This document shows positions 7,973 through 16,108 of a stretch of 64,000 nt of DNA, in pieces. A program made the translations under genes and the position numbers. The notes beneath the pieces were generated by a model. It did no database searches and was not told the origin of the DNA. It was given only the letters and a program-made list of their open reading frames with translations. The stretch is from assembly GCF_002043005.1 (NCBI RefSeq), contig NZ_CP020330.1:2994001-3058000 (forward strand), in the 5' to 3' direction. The stretch's first letter is position 1. The number at the start of each line of letters is the position of its first letter. The DNA is from Martelella mediterranea DSM 17316 (GTDB lineage Bacteria > Pseudomonadota > Alphaproteobacteria > Rhizobiales > Rhizobiaceae).

Positions 7973-8662
7973 ATGAGCTCACGTGGGACAGCGCTGCAAC
8001 CGGACACTTTGCGTCGACAGATTGAGAACGCCGTCCGTCAGGCAATCACCTCCGGCCGGTACAAGCCGGGAGCGCGCCTTGTGGAGCGGGAGCTTTGCGA
8101 AGAGCTCGGCGTGAGTCGCACATCGCTGCGTGAAGCCCTGCGCAAGCTGGAAGCCGAAAAGCTGCTCGAGATCGTTCCCCACAAGGGACCCGTCGTCGCC
8201 GTCATTTCGCTGGAAGAGGCGAAGGAGCTATACGCCCTGCGCGGGGTGCTGGAAGGCTTCGCGGCGCGGGAATTCGCGCTCAACGGCTCCGATGAAGCCA
8301 TACGGCAATTTTCGAAGGGCGCCGAGGCGCTTCGCGAGCACGCTCTCTCCGGCGACAAGGCGGAGGTGCTGGAAGCCAAGAGCCGGCTCTACAACATCAT
8401 GCTCGGCAATTGCGGCAACAACCTCGCCCGCGAGGTGCTGCAAAGCCTGTTTTCCCGGATCAACATCCTGCGCGCCACCTCGCTGATGCATCCCGCGCGA
8501 ATCGACGAAAGCCTTGCCGAGATCGACGCGCTTGCGGCCGCGCTGGAAAAGCGCGATGCGGAGGAAGCTGCGCGAATTGCGTCTCTGCATGTGCAGAACG
8601 CCTGCGTCGTCGCCCTTCAACTGTTGAAGGAGCAACGTGACGAGGCGGCCGCCGAAGCCTAG
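7973..8662 (+). CDS. GntR family transcriptional regulator, FCD (FadR-like) subgroup
   Basis: 229-aa regulator. An N-terminal winged helix (residues about 8-75; GARLVERELCEELGVSRTSLREALRKLEAE) is followed by an all-helical FCD ligand domain (YALRGVLEGFAAREFAL onward). The start is ATG 7973, preceded by gggaagg; ATG 7937 is in frame but lacks a ribosome site. It is the last gene after the cupin and is likely the local repressor, with a candidate operator at 4632-4647. FCD proteins usually bind a carboxylic acid intermediate of the regulated pathway. Confidence 0.92.
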   Translation: MSSRGTALQPDTLRRQIENAVRQAITSGRYKPGARLVERELCEELGVSRTSLREALRKLEAEKLLEIVPHKGPVVAVISLEEAKELYALRGVLEGFAAREFALNGSDEAIRQFSKGAEALREHALSGDKAEVLEAKSRLYNIMLGNCGNNLAREVLQSLFSRINILRATSLMHPARIDESLAEIDALAAALEKRDAEEAARIASLHVQNACVVALQLLKEQRDEAAAEA

Positions 8663-8706
8663 AGTCGGTCGCCGTCATTGTTATCGAACACCAGCGCTCA
8701 CAAACC

Positions 8707-8726
8707 GCGCCGCAAATTTGCGGCGC
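8707..8726. repeat. Perfect 20-bp palindrome
   Basis: GCGCCGCAAATTTGCGGCGC is fully self-complementary. It lies 44 bases after the GntR stop and 75 bases before the next gene. It could act as a 3' hairpin of the GntR operon (no T run follows) or as a dimeric protein-binding site. Confidence 0.5.
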
Positions 8727-8800
8727 TCGCGTTCTGCTGCCTTGTTTGAGGCGCATTCGCGCGGAAGATGTATTCAGCCCTGAAACGAGTGAGGTGATTC

Positions 8801-9232
8801 ATGCAGGCGGCGTTGATTGCGATGACGATTTTCGGCTGTGATGACAGCCTGAACCAGTGCAGCTATATCGATATGGCCGAAACGCGCTACGCCACCGTCC
8901 AGGCCTGCGACAGCGAGATTGAAAACAGGCTCTCGGTCTATGAGGACAGCGGTTTTCCGACGATCATCGCCGTCTGCCGGGAGCCGGGCGAGCTCGTCAA
9001 TGCCGCGCTCGGGCGAAACCCGGATGCCGCCTTGCCCTTGTCCGCGTCCGTGCCCGAAACGAAAGTTGCCGAGACGCCGCCCGAAGCGCCGGGTCGCCTT
9101 CAGCGCCTGACAAGAGGGTCGATGGCCGCGCTGATGGGTATCGTGCCGACGCGCCAGCAGCTCACCAACGCCTTTACGGCGCCGCTGCATGTGGTGACAG
9201 ACAGCTATTCCTGGGTGGTGAAGAAAATCTAG
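8801..9232 (+). CDS. Hypothetical protein
   Basis: 143 aa, not recognised with confidence. The N-terminus is mildly hydrophobic (MQAALIAMTIFGCDDSLNQC) and could be a short or atypical export signal. The cysteines in FGCDDSLNQC, VQACDSE and AVCRE suggest disulfides, hence a periplasmic location. The middle is rich in Pro, Ala and Glu (SASVPETKVAETPPEAPGR). A ribosome-like gaggtga precedes the ATG. Codon use and GC content look like the neighbours. A 7-bp perfect stem-loop begins at its stop codon. Confidence 0.6.
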   Translation: MQAALIAMTIFGCDDSLNQCSYIDMAETRYATVQACDSEIENRLSVYEDSGFPTIIAVCREPGELVNAALGRNPDAALPLSASVPETKVAETPPEAPGRLQRLTRGSMAALMGIVPTRQQLTNAFTAPLHVVTDSYSWVVKKI

Positions 9233-9248
9233 AGCCGAAGCTCGGCTC
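9232..9248 (+). terminator. Short stem-loop at the end of the hypothetical gene
   Basis: GAGCCGA (9232-9238), loop AGC, TCGGCTC (9242-9248): a perfect 7-bp stem starting at the last base of the stop codon. No T run follows, so termination is uncertain. The rest of 9249-9542 holds no supported gene; the only other structure seen there is the hairpin at 9417-9450. Confidence 0.4.
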
Positions 9249-9416
9249 GACGCGGCGGTTGCATACGCAATACCTGAAACGGCACTCCCGGAAACGCGAA
9301 ACTGATAAAGCCGGGAGGACATTTGCCGCGCAACCGTCCGCTGACACCCGTTCTAGCGGCAGAACGTTACTGGTTGGTTAGCGTTTCCGAATAAAGGCGG
9401 AAACCGGTCTGATTTC

Positions 9417-9450
9417 ACCGCAAAAGCCGCGTCTTGCGGTTTGTTATTTT
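9417..9450 (+). terminator. Candidate intrinsic terminator or leader hairpin
   Basis: ACCGCAA (9417-9423) pairs with TTGCGGT (9434-9440) and is followed by the T-rich stretch ttgttatttt (9441-9450), the best terminator-like structure in the 310-base gap 9233-9542. It lies about 90 bases before the betaine-type binding protein and may end transcription from the left or sit in that gene's leader. Confidence 0.45.
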
Positions 9451-9542
9451 AGCGCGGCAGACGTATTCTTGACCGAGTTGGGCGGTAGTGCCCTCTGGCG
9501 GCAGCAGTCCGCCGAATGTGGTTACCGGAGGAGGCAACAACA

Positions 9543-10544
9543 ATGAAGTCCTGTGTCGTCGCGTTGTCACTGGCCTCGGCCGTTGCCTTGTTTTCCGGAG
9601 CCGCCGCAGCCGAGACCGACTGTCGCGATCTGACGATCGCCGAGTTGAACTGGCCCTCGGCCGGGCTTGCGGCCTGGGTCGACAAGCTGATCATGGAAAC
9701 TGGCTACGGCTGCACGGTGACGCTTGTCGAGGGCGACACCAACAGCGCCGTCGCTTCGATCGCGAAAGACGGCAAGCCTGAAGTCGTGCCGGAGTTCTGG
9801 TTCGAAAGCATGTCGCCGGCGCTTGAGGAGGCGGTCGCCGACAAGCGCGTGGCCTTCGGGGCGGCGTTGCTGAACGAAGGCGGGGTGCAGGGCTGGTGGA
9901 TGCCGAAATATATCCTCGACGCCAATCCCGGCATGACAACCGTTCAGCAGGCTTTGCAGCATCCGGAACTTTTCATGCCGGCCGAGGAGGGCGGCAAGCC
10001 GGCGGTGTTCAACTGTCCAGAGGGCTGGGCCTGTCGCGCCTCGACCGAAAACCTGTTCCGCGCGCTCGATGCGGAAGCGGCCGGCTTCGCGCTCCACGAT
10101 GTGAAGGACGCCGCCGCCCTCGACGAATCGATCATCGAGGCCTTCGAGAACAAGGAAGGGTGGCTGGGCTATTACTGGGCGCCAACGGCCCTTCTCGGCA
10201 ATCATCCGATGGTCAAGCTCAGCTTCGGCGTCGAGTTCAGCAAGGAGGAATGGGACAATTGCACCATCGTGCCGGATTGCCCGGCCCCCAAGCTCAACAC
10301 CTATCCGGTCTCAGCCGTCTACACGCTGATCTCGGGCGATTTCGTCGATGAAAATCCCGAACTGATGAACTATTTCAATACGCGCTCCTGGAGCAACGGC
10401 ACGGTAAGCGAAGTGCTGGCCTGGATGGATGAGGAGGAAGCCGGCAATGAGGCCGGCGCGCGGCATTTCCTCGCCAAATATCCCGATGTCTGGAAGGCCT
10501 GGCTGCCGGAGGACATCGCCGAAAAGGTCGCCGACACGATCTGA
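9543..10544 (+). CDS. Glycine betaine/choline-type ABC transporter substrate-binding protein
   Basis: Periplasmic binding protein of the ProX/OpuAC type, 333 aa. The signal peptide is residues 1-22 (MKSCVVALSLASAVALFSGAAAA). The mature sequence begins ETDCRDLTIAELNWPSAGLAAW, and the second lobe has GWLGYYWAPTALLG; Trp-rich segments of this kind form the aromatic cage for quaternary amines. The start is ATG 9543 after ggaggaggc; the frame upstream is not part of the protein. No permease or ATPase gene is adjacent, so it must work with a transporter elsewhere or as an accessory receptor. Confidence 0.88.
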   Translation: MKSCVVALSLASAVALFSGAAAAETDCRDLTIAELNWPSAGLAAWVDKLIMETGYGCTVTLVEGDTNSAVASIAKDGKPEVVPEFWFESMSPALEEAVADKRVAFGAALLNEGGVQGWWMPKYILDANPGMTTVQQALQHPELFMPAEEGGKPAVFNCPEGWACRASTENLFRALDAEAAGFALHDVKDAAALDESIIEAFENKEGWLGYYWAPTALLGNHPMVKLSFGVEFSKEEWDNCTIVPDCPAPKLNTYPVSAVYTLISGDFVDENPELMNYFNTRSWSNGTVSEVLAWMDEEEAGNEAGARHFLAKYPDVWKAWLPEDIAEKVADTI

Positions 10545-10562
10545 CCGGCGACGGTTATTGCA

Positions 10563-10602
10563 CTGCCGACCCGTCGCCGCTATCATCGCGGCGTGCCGGC
10601 AG
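10563..10602 (+). terminator. Two-tier hairpin after the betaine-type binding protein
   Basis: Outer arms CTGCCG (10563-10568) and CGGCAG (10597-10602) enclose CGCCGC (10575-10580) and GCGGCG (10588-10593) with a 7-base loop. It stands 19 bases after the stop codon at 10544. There is no T run; a Rho-dependent end or 3' stabiliser is possible. Confidence 0.4.
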
Positions 10603-10755
10603 GGCCGCAGTCGGGGATGGTCCCCGTTCGGTCATCGTGACCGTGGCGATCAACACAGCGGACGCCTCCATGAACTACGAATCGTCCGCTTTCGCCAAAC
10701 TGCCGCCCGCCGGCGCCTTCTCCTTCCGAGCAAACAGCCGAGCGGGCGCGGCCGG

Positions 10756-11280
10756 ATGAACGCTGCCTGCCTCGTTCTCGGCGGCGCGCGCTCTGGCAAG
10801 TCCCGTCATGCCGAAATGCTGGCCCGCCGGCATGGTGGAAGCCTGCATTATATCGCGACCGCCGAAAACAGAGACGACGCCGAGATGGCGGCGCGGATCG
10901 CGTGGCACAGGGCTGATCGCGGCAGCGACTGGATTACCCATGAAACGCCATTCGCGCTTGTCGAATGTCTCGAAGCTCTGGAGCGGGAGAATGCGCCCGT
11001 GGTGGTGCTCGACTGCCTGACGCTGTGGCTCAGCAACCTGCTGCTGGCGGAGCGCGACATCGAGGCCGAAGGCGCGCGGCTTGCCGATTTCGTCGGGCGC
11101 TGTCCCTACCGGCTGATCGTAGTCAGCAATGAGGTGGGGCTCTCGATCGTGCCGGACAACGCGCTTGCGCGGCGCTTTCGCGATGCCGCCGGTATTTTGA
11201 ACCAGCGCATCGCGGCGGTCTCGGCGGAGGTGGTGTTCATGGCGGCTGGCCTGCCGCTTCACCTTAAAACTGCATCATAA
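10756..11280 (+). CDS. cobU: Bifunctional adenosylcobinamide kinase/adenosylcobinamide-phosphate guanylyltransferase
   Basis: Cobalamin nucleotide-loop assembly enzyme (CobU/CobP), 174 aa: phosphorylates adenosylcobinamide, then adds GMP. The P-loop is GGARSGKS (residues 9-16), followed by the family motifs HYIATAE, RIAWHRADRGSDWITHE and VLDCLTLWLSN. The start is ATG 10756, where the family N-terminus MNAACLVLGGARSGKS begins; the frame upstream is open but unrelated. No other cobalamin gene or riboswitch is nearby. Its 3' end overlaps the convergent exporter gene by 17 bases. Confidence 0.93.
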   Translation: MNAACLVLGGARSGKSRHAEMLARRHGGSLHYIATAENRDDAEMAARIAWHRADRGSDWITHETPFALVECLEALERENAPVVVLDCLTLWLSNLLLAERDIEAEGARLADFVGRCPYRLIVVSNEVGLSIVPDNALARRFRDAAGILNQRIAAVSAEVVFMAAGLPLHLKTAS

Positions 11281-12055
11281 GCCATTGATAGGTCGGGTTC
11301 TTCTCATCCAGGAACACTTTGACGGCCATTGCCATGCAGGACAGCACCAGCAGCGGGCGGATGATTTTCGCGCCATTCTTCATGGCGAGATTGGAGCCGG
11401 TGCGGGCGCCCAGAAACTGGCCGAGGCCCATGACCAGCCCGACCTTCCACAGGATCGCGCCGCCGAACATGAACACCGCGAAAGCGCCGATATTGGTCGA
11501 CAGGTTGAGGAATTTGGTGTGGGCGGTGGCCTTCAGCATGCCGAAGCCGCCGAGCGTGACGAAGGCGATCATGAAGAACGATCCGGTTCCGGGGCCGAAC
11601 AGGCCATCGTAAAAGCCGATCGCGGGCACGACCAGCGCGGCGAAGAGCGGGGTGGAGAGCCGCTTCTCGCGGTCGCTGTCATCAAGCCCGGTGCGCAGCG
11701 CGAAATAAAGCCCGATCGCGACCAGCAGGAAGGGGAGCGCCGCGCGCAGCGCATCGCCGGAAATCAGCGTGGCGACCAGCGCGCCAAGCGCGCCGCCGGC
11801 AATCGCGATCAGCGCCATCGGCCATTGCCGCAACGGCTCCACCCGGCCGGCGCGGGCATAGGAGATCGTGGCGGAAGCCGCGCCGAACATGCCCTGCAGC
11901 TTGTTGGTGCCAAGCGCTTGCAGCGGCGGCACGCCGGAAATCAGAAGCACAGGTATGGTGATGAGGCCGCCGCCGCCTGCGATCGAATCGACGAAGCCCG
12001 CGATATAGGCGGCCGCGAACAGGATCAGCAACAGTTCGATACTGGCTTCAAACAC
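11264..12055 (-). CDS. Sulfite exporter TauE/SafE family membrane protein
   Basis: Integral inner-membrane protein of 263 aa with about eight hydrophobic helices. It shows the family signature AAYIAGFVDSIAGGGGLITIPVLL near the N-terminus and its repeat-like counterpart GFYDGLFGPGTGSFFMIAFV in the second half. The family exports sulfite, sulfoacetate or other organosulfur anions. The start is taken as GTG 12055 (VFEASIELL) with aaagga about 8 bases upstream; the frame is open much farther upstream through the opposite-strand nucleoside hydrolase, but that is not coding. No sulfur gene is nearby, so the substrate is unknown. Confidence 0.9.
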   Translation of the reverse strand: MFEASIELLLILFAAAYIAGFVDSIAGGGGLITIPVLLISGVPPLQALGTNKLQGMFGAASATISYARAGRVEPLRQWPMALIAIAGGALGALVATLISGDALRAALPFLLVAIGLYFALRTGLDDSDREKRLSTPLFAALVVPAIGFYDGLFGPGTGSFFMIAFVTLGGFGMLKATAHTKFLNLSTNIGAFAVFMFGGAILWKVGLVMGLGQFLGARTGSNLAMKNGAKIIRPLLVLSCMAMAVKVFLDEKNPTYQWLMMQF

Positions 12056-12184
12056 GAAAACATCCTTTGCAGGGCCATCGCCGCGCGGACCTGCGGCGTT
12101 TCCTTTTTTCTCCGGATCGTGTAGGGCCTTTCTCGATCCGGCGCAAACGCCGTTACCATATTTCCGAGAACAGGATGCGCTTTC

Positions 12185-13135
12185 ATGCACAAGGTAATTT
12201 TCGACACGGACCCCGGTATTGACGATGCCATGGCTCTGCTCTTCCTGGAGCGCCATCCCGATATCGAACTCCTCGGCATAACCTCTGTTTTCGGCAACGC
12301 CTCCGCCGATACGACCACGCGCAACGCGCAGTTTCTGAAGCGCGAATTCGGCATAAAGGCCCCGGTCGCCCGCGGCGCGGACGTGACCTTCGATCCGGGC
12401 CGGCCGATGGCCTCGTGGCCGACATTCGTGCATGGCGTCAACGGGCTCGGCGATATCGATGTGCCGGAGACGATCGAAGATGTGCCGCTCGATCCGCGTC
12501 CGGCCTTCCAGTTCATCATCGACACGGTGCGCGAACATCCCGGCGAGGTCGAGATCGTTGCCGTCGGCCGGATGACCAACCTCGCCATGGCGCTGGCGCG
12601 CGATCCGGAAATCGCCGGCCTCGTCAAGCAGGTCGTCGTTATGGGCGGCGCCTTCGACACCAACGGCAATGTGACGCCGGCCGCGGAAGCCAATATCCAC
12701 GGCGACCCGGAGGCGGCCGATGTCGTTTTCACCGCGCCGTGGAAGGTTGTGATTATCGGCCTCGACGTCACGCTCCAGACCGTGATGACCCGCACGATGA
12801 TGAAGGATCTGGCCCTGCGGGGCGGCCCGGCGGTGGAACTGCTCGCCAGGATTTCCGACCCCTATATCGATTTCTACAGCCAACAGGTCGAGGAGGGCAT
12901 GGTGGTGCATGACAGCTGCGCCTGCGCCTATGTGGTGGCGCCAGAGCTCTTCGGCCTCAGGTCTGGCTCCGTGCGCGTGGTCTGCGGCGGCGTTGCCGAT
13001 GGTCTGACGTTGCAGAAGCCCGCAGGCCGGGCGTTCGGCCCGAGCCCGTGGGACGACAAGACCGAGCAGAAGGTGGCGATGACCATCGAGGCGGAGAAGG
13101 TCGTCGACCTGATCGCCGCCACGCTCGCGCCCTGA
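12185..13135 (+). CDS. Nucleoside hydrolase (inosine/uridine-preferring type)
   Basis: Ribonucleoside hydrolase of 316 aa that splits the N-glycosidic bond of nucleosides. The calcium-binding motif DTDPGIDD is at residues 7-14; VVMGGAFDTNGNVTPAAEANIHGDPEAA is the conserved family centre, and a later VVHDSCACAYVV holds the Asp ligand. Cytoplasmic, no signal peptide. It is divergent from the TauE-like gene across 129 bases and is probably monocistronic. Purine or pyrimidine preference cannot be read from sequence. Confidence 0.93.
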   Translation: MHKVIFDTDPGIDDAMALLFLERHPDIELLGITSVFGNASADTTTRNAQFLKREFGIKAPVARGADVTFDPGRPMASWPTFVHGVNGLGDIDVPETIEDVPLDPRPAFQFIIDTVREHPGEVEIVAVGRMTNLAMALARDPEIAGLVKQVVVMGGAFDTNGNVTPAAEANIHGDPEAADVVFTAPWKVVIIGLDVTLQTVMTRTMMKDLALRGGPAVELLARISDPYIDFYSQQVEEGMVVHDSCACAYVVAPELFGLRSGSVRVVCGGVADGLTLQKPAGRAFGPSPWDDKTEQKVAMTIEAEKVVDLIAATLAP

Positions 13136-13251
13136 CGCAGGAACAGACCGGTCTTGTGCCGGTTGTGTTTACCTTAAAATCAGTATCGCGTTGATAGTAA
13201 CCCCCGCTGCACATATCGTTCATTAGAAACATATGTGTGTCGGGGGTGGAT

Positions 13252-13704
13252 ATGCGTAACATACTGTTGGCGTTACTGGTGTTGCTTGGCGCGGCGTCGG
13301 CTGCGAATGCCGCCCGCAAATCCGGCGACGAGATTTTCGATCCAGGCAAGGTGGTGGCGGCCGTCAGCCTGACGACCCAGACCATGAAGGTCATCATTGG
13401 CGGCCATGAGCGCTATGAATGGCCGGTCTCGACCGGGGCAGGGGGCTATTCGACGCCGCGCGGCATATATGGCGCGGAATGGCTGTCGAAGAACCACCGC
13501 TCGCGCAAATACAACAATGCGCCGATGCCCTACGCGATCTTCTTTCATCACGGCTATGCCGTGCACGGCACGGACCAGTTGGCGCGGCTTGGCCGTCCCG
13601 CCTCGCATGGCTGTGTGCGCCTTCACCCGGACAATGCGGCGCTGCTGTTCGAACTCGCGCAGACGATGGGGCTGGAAAACGTAACGGTGGTGATCGGCGA
13701 CTGA
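13252..13704 (+). CDS. L,D-transpeptidase (YkuD domain)
   Basis: Periplasmic peptidoglycan cross-linking or lipoprotein-anchoring enzyme, 150 aa. Signal peptide residues 1-20 (MRNILLALLVLLGAASAANA). The YkuD catalytic motif HGxxxx...SHGCVRL is present: HGTDQLARLGRPASHGCVRL with His119 and nucleophile Cys121. The start is ATG 13252 directly after a gggggtgg ribosome site; an in-frame GTG lies five codons upstream. This is a short enzyme with the catalytic domain only and no binding repeats. Several such genes are usual in rhizobia, which rely on 3-3 cross-links for polar growth. Confidence 0.92.
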   Translation: MRNILLALLVLLGAASAANAARKSGDEIFDPGKVVAAVSLTTQTMKVIIGGHERYEWPVSTGAGGYSTPRGIYGAEWLSKNHRSRKYNNAPMPYAIFFHHGYAVHGTDQLARLGRPASHGCVRLHPDNAALLFELAQTMGLENVTVVIGD

Positions 13705-13713
13705 TATCGAGAA

Positions 13714-14445
13714 TCAGTCGTTGCCGGCGGCCGCGCTCAGCCTGTCGATATCCGGCACGCTGACATGGCGGTTGTTTTCGACGATGATGATCTTCTCATT
13801 GCGCAGCTTGGTCATCTGGCGGCTGACCGTTTCGATGGTCAGCCCGAGAAAATCGGCGATGTCGGCGCGCGACAGCGGCAGGTCGAAGGTGAAGCCATCA
13901 TCGGCAAGCGGGTCGATATGGGTGGCAATCAGATACAGAAATGAGGCGACCTTTTCGCGCGCGCTCTTGCGGCCAAGCGTGAGCATCCAGTCGCGGGCTT
14001 CATCGAGTTCCTTCAGCGACTGGTTGTAAAGCTTGTGCTCGAGTTCAGGCGACTGCTCGATCATCCGTTCCAGCGCGGCGCGCGGGAAGGCGCATATTTC
14101 CGTTTCCGTCGCCGCTTCGGCGGTCAGCGCACTCTCGTGCGAAAACGGGCGACCCATGAAATCGGGCGCGAACTGCAGGCCGACGATCTGCTGGCGGCCA
14201 TCGGCCATCATCTTGGAAAGCTTCACCACGCCGCGCAGGATGTTGGAATAACTGCCGACGCTTTCGCCCTGCCCGACAACTTCCGCTCCGCCCTCGATCG
14301 TCCGGCGCGAAGAATGCTTGTTGAGCTGCACCAGTTGCTCGTGCGTCAGGACAGAACAGATGCCGCCATGCCGCGACTCGCACGCACGGCATACGTGCGG
14401 AACAATGTCGTCGCCCTCATAGGATCTATGGGTGTTGTCGGTCAT
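13714..14445 (-). CDS. fnrN: Crp/Fnr family oxygen-responsive regulator, FnrN type
   Basis: Transcription factor of 243 aa that senses oxygen through a [4Fe-4S] cluster and activates microaerobic genes. Cluster cysteines are Cys19, Cys22 and Cys30 (CRACESRHGGIC) and an internal Cys118 (TEICAF), the FnrN/FNR layout. A cAMP-binding-like beta-roll is followed by a winged helix whose recognition helix has ETVSRQ (Glu and Arg for TTGA half-sites). The start is ATG 14445 (MTDNTHRS). It is divergent from hemN with an FNR box between them, the arrangement known in rhizobia. Confidence 0.93.
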   Translation of the reverse strand: MTDNTHRSYEGDDIVPHVCRACESRHGGICSVLTHEQLVQLNKHSSRRTIEGGAEVVGQGESVGSYSNILRGVVKLSKMMADGRQQIVGLQFAPDFMGRPFSHESALTAEAATETEICAFPRAALERMIEQSPELEHKLYNQSLKELDEARDWMLTLGRKSAREKVASFLYLIATHIDPLADDGFTFDLPLSRADIADFLGLTIETVSRQMTKLRNEKIIIVENNRHVSVPDIDRLSAAAGND

Positions 14446-14566
14446 AGCGTGTTCTCGATTCGCCGTGGCGCGGAACCACCTGAATTCAACTCTGCGATGT
14501 CGAACGATATGTCTTCGTGCCCGCCACAACTGCATTCGTTCGTACACAGCTACTCTGCAACCAAAC

Positions 14567-14580
14567 TTGATCAAAGTCAA
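14567..14580. promoter_or_regulatory. FNR/FixK-type binding site (anaerobox)
   Basis: TTGATCAAAGTCAA matches the TTGAT-N4-ATCAA consensus with one mismatch. It is 59 bases upstream of the hemN start and 121 bases upstream of fnrN, so it can activate hemN under low oxygen and allow fnrN autoregulation. Site seen directly; use by FnrN inferred. Confidence 0.75.
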
Positions 14581-14639
14581 AGCTGCGACCGCCCCAAGGG
14601 GCTATCCCGTTCGCATTATCAGTCAGGAAGGGGCGCGTC

Positions 14640-15992
14640 ATGACGTCGCAACAACAATTGTTGGCCAGGTTTTCGGAGCCGGTTCCGCGTTACACCAGCT
14701 ACCCGACGGCCCCGCATTTCCATGACGGGGTGGATCCGACAACGGCGAGACAATGGGTTACGGCGCTTGGCGCCGGCCAGACGCTCTCGCTTTACGTGCA
14801 TGTTCCCTATTGCGACCGGCTTTGCTGGTTTTGCGCCTGTCACACCAAGCACACCCTCAAATACGAGCCCGTCGCGGCCTATCTCGAAAGCCTGAAGTGC
14901 GAAATAGAGACCATGGGGCGATTGGTGTCGCCCGATGTAATCGTGACCGGCCTGCATTGGGGCGGCGGCTCGCCGACCATGCTGAAGCCCGAGGACATGC
15001 ATCGCCTGATGGGCTGGCTACGGGCCGCCTTCACGTTCGCCGAGAATGCCGAGATCAGCGTCGAGATGGATCCGAACGATCTTGACGAGGCACGCTATGA
15101 TGCGCTGGCCGAAATTGGGGTGACGCGGGCAAGCCTCGGCGTTCAGGACTTCGACCCCAAGGTGCAGAAGACCATCAACCGCCTGCAGACCTTCGAACAG
15201 ACGGCCGAGGTGATCGCGGCGATGCGCAAGCGGGGCGTGAGGTCCGTCAATTGCGACCTGCTCTACGGCCTGCCGTATCAGACGCTCGATACGATGGCGA
15301 AGACCGTCGCCGATATCATCAGCCTGAAACCCGACCGGATTGCGCTGTTCGGCTATGCCCATGTGCCGTGGATGAAGAAGCATCAGGCGCTGATTCCCGA
15401 GGATGCGCTTCCGGATGCGGAGGAACGTTTCCGCCAGATGTCGCTGGCGGCCGAGATGCTTGCCGAGGCCGGCTATGAGCCGATTGGCATCGATCATTTC
15501 GCGCTTGCCGGTGACACGCTTGCCAAGGCGGCCCGCACCGGCAGGCTGCGGCGCAATTTCCAGGGCTACACCGATGAAAGCGCCGATGCGCTGATCGGGC
15601 TTGGCGCTTCGTCGATCAGCCAGTTGCCTGAGGGCTACTGGCAGAACATGCCGGCGACCGGTGAATATCGACGCATGGTCGAAAGCGGCGATCTGGCGGT
15701 GGTTCGCGGCGTTGCTCTTCAGCCGGAGGATCGCGCGCGCGCCTTCGTGATCGAGAGAATCATGTGCGCCTATGGCTTTTCCGCCTGCGAGCTGAAAGCG
15801 CGATTCGATGCCGGAACGGACGAAATCATCGCCGAGGCCCAAGCCTATGCCCGCGAAAATCCTGAGGTCTGTGACTATGACCGGTTCGGATTTCGGCTGA
15901 AAAATGAGGCTTTTCCGTTCGCGCGCTCTGTTGCTGCGGTTTTCGATACCTATCTTGGGCGCGGCAAGGGTCGCCATTCGGCGGCCGTCTGA
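14640..15992 (+). CDS. hemN: Oxygen-independent coproporphyrinogen III oxidase
   Basis: Radical-SAM enzyme of haem synthesis for low oxygen, 450 aa: coproporphyrinogen III to protoporphyrinogen IX. The cluster motif CxxxCxxC is Cys58, Cys62, Cys65 ([13 protein letters not shown]), with the extra Cys typical of true HemN. The N-terminal [12 protein letters not shown] and C-terminal [12 protein letters not shown] match HemN rather than HemW-type homologues. The start is ATG 14640 with aggaaggggcg upstream. Control by FnrN through the box at 14567-14580 is expected. Confidence 0.95.
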   Translation: MTSQQQLLARFSEPVPRYTSYPTAPHFHDGVDPTTARQWVTALGAGQTLSLYVHVPYCDRLCWFCACHTKHTLKYEPVAAYLESLKCEIETMGRLVSPDVIVTGLHWGGGSPTMLKPEDMHRLMGWLRAAFTFAENAEISVEMDPNDLDEARYDALAEIGVTRASLGVQDFDPKVQKTINRLQTFEQTAEVIAAMRKRGVRSVNCDLLYGLPYQTLDTMAKTVADIISLKPDRIALFGYAHVPWMKKHQALIPEDALPDAEERFRQMSLAAEMLAEAGYEPIGIDHFALAGDTLAKAARTGRLRRNFQGYTDESADALIGLGASSISQLPEGYWQNMPATGEYRRMVESGDLAVVRGVALQPEDRARAFVIERIMCAYGFSACELKARFDAGTDEIIAEAQAYARENPEVCDYDRFGFRLKNEAFPFARSVAAVFDTYLGRGKGRHSAAV

Positions 15993-16108
15993 GTTATACC
16001 AAGGGTATTACAATCGAAAAATTGCCCTCGTGCAACCTGTGGCCATTGGCTTTTCGCCAATCATTGCCTATGAGGAGGGCACACTTGAAAGATGAAGAGG
16101 TAATAGGC

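Noticed and set aside
10545..10755. Cobalamin riboswitch before cobU
   Set aside because: No conserved B12-box sequence was found on the plus strand of this gap; only GC-rich hairpins are present.
10672..10761. 29-codon frame whose stop overlaps the cobU start
   Set aside because: Start at ATG 10672 has no ribosome site and no recognisable sequence; a leader peptide cannot be excluded but is not supported.
12056..12910. Upstream extension of the TauE-like gene to 548 codons
   Set aside because: The added part is antisense to the nucleoside hydrolase and lacks membrane character; a GTG at 12055 with a ribosome site fits the family start.
13147..13163. ACCGG/CCGGT hairpin after the nucleoside hydrolase gene
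   Set aside because: Only a 5-bp stem with a loose T-rich tail; could be a terminator but is not distinguishable from chance.
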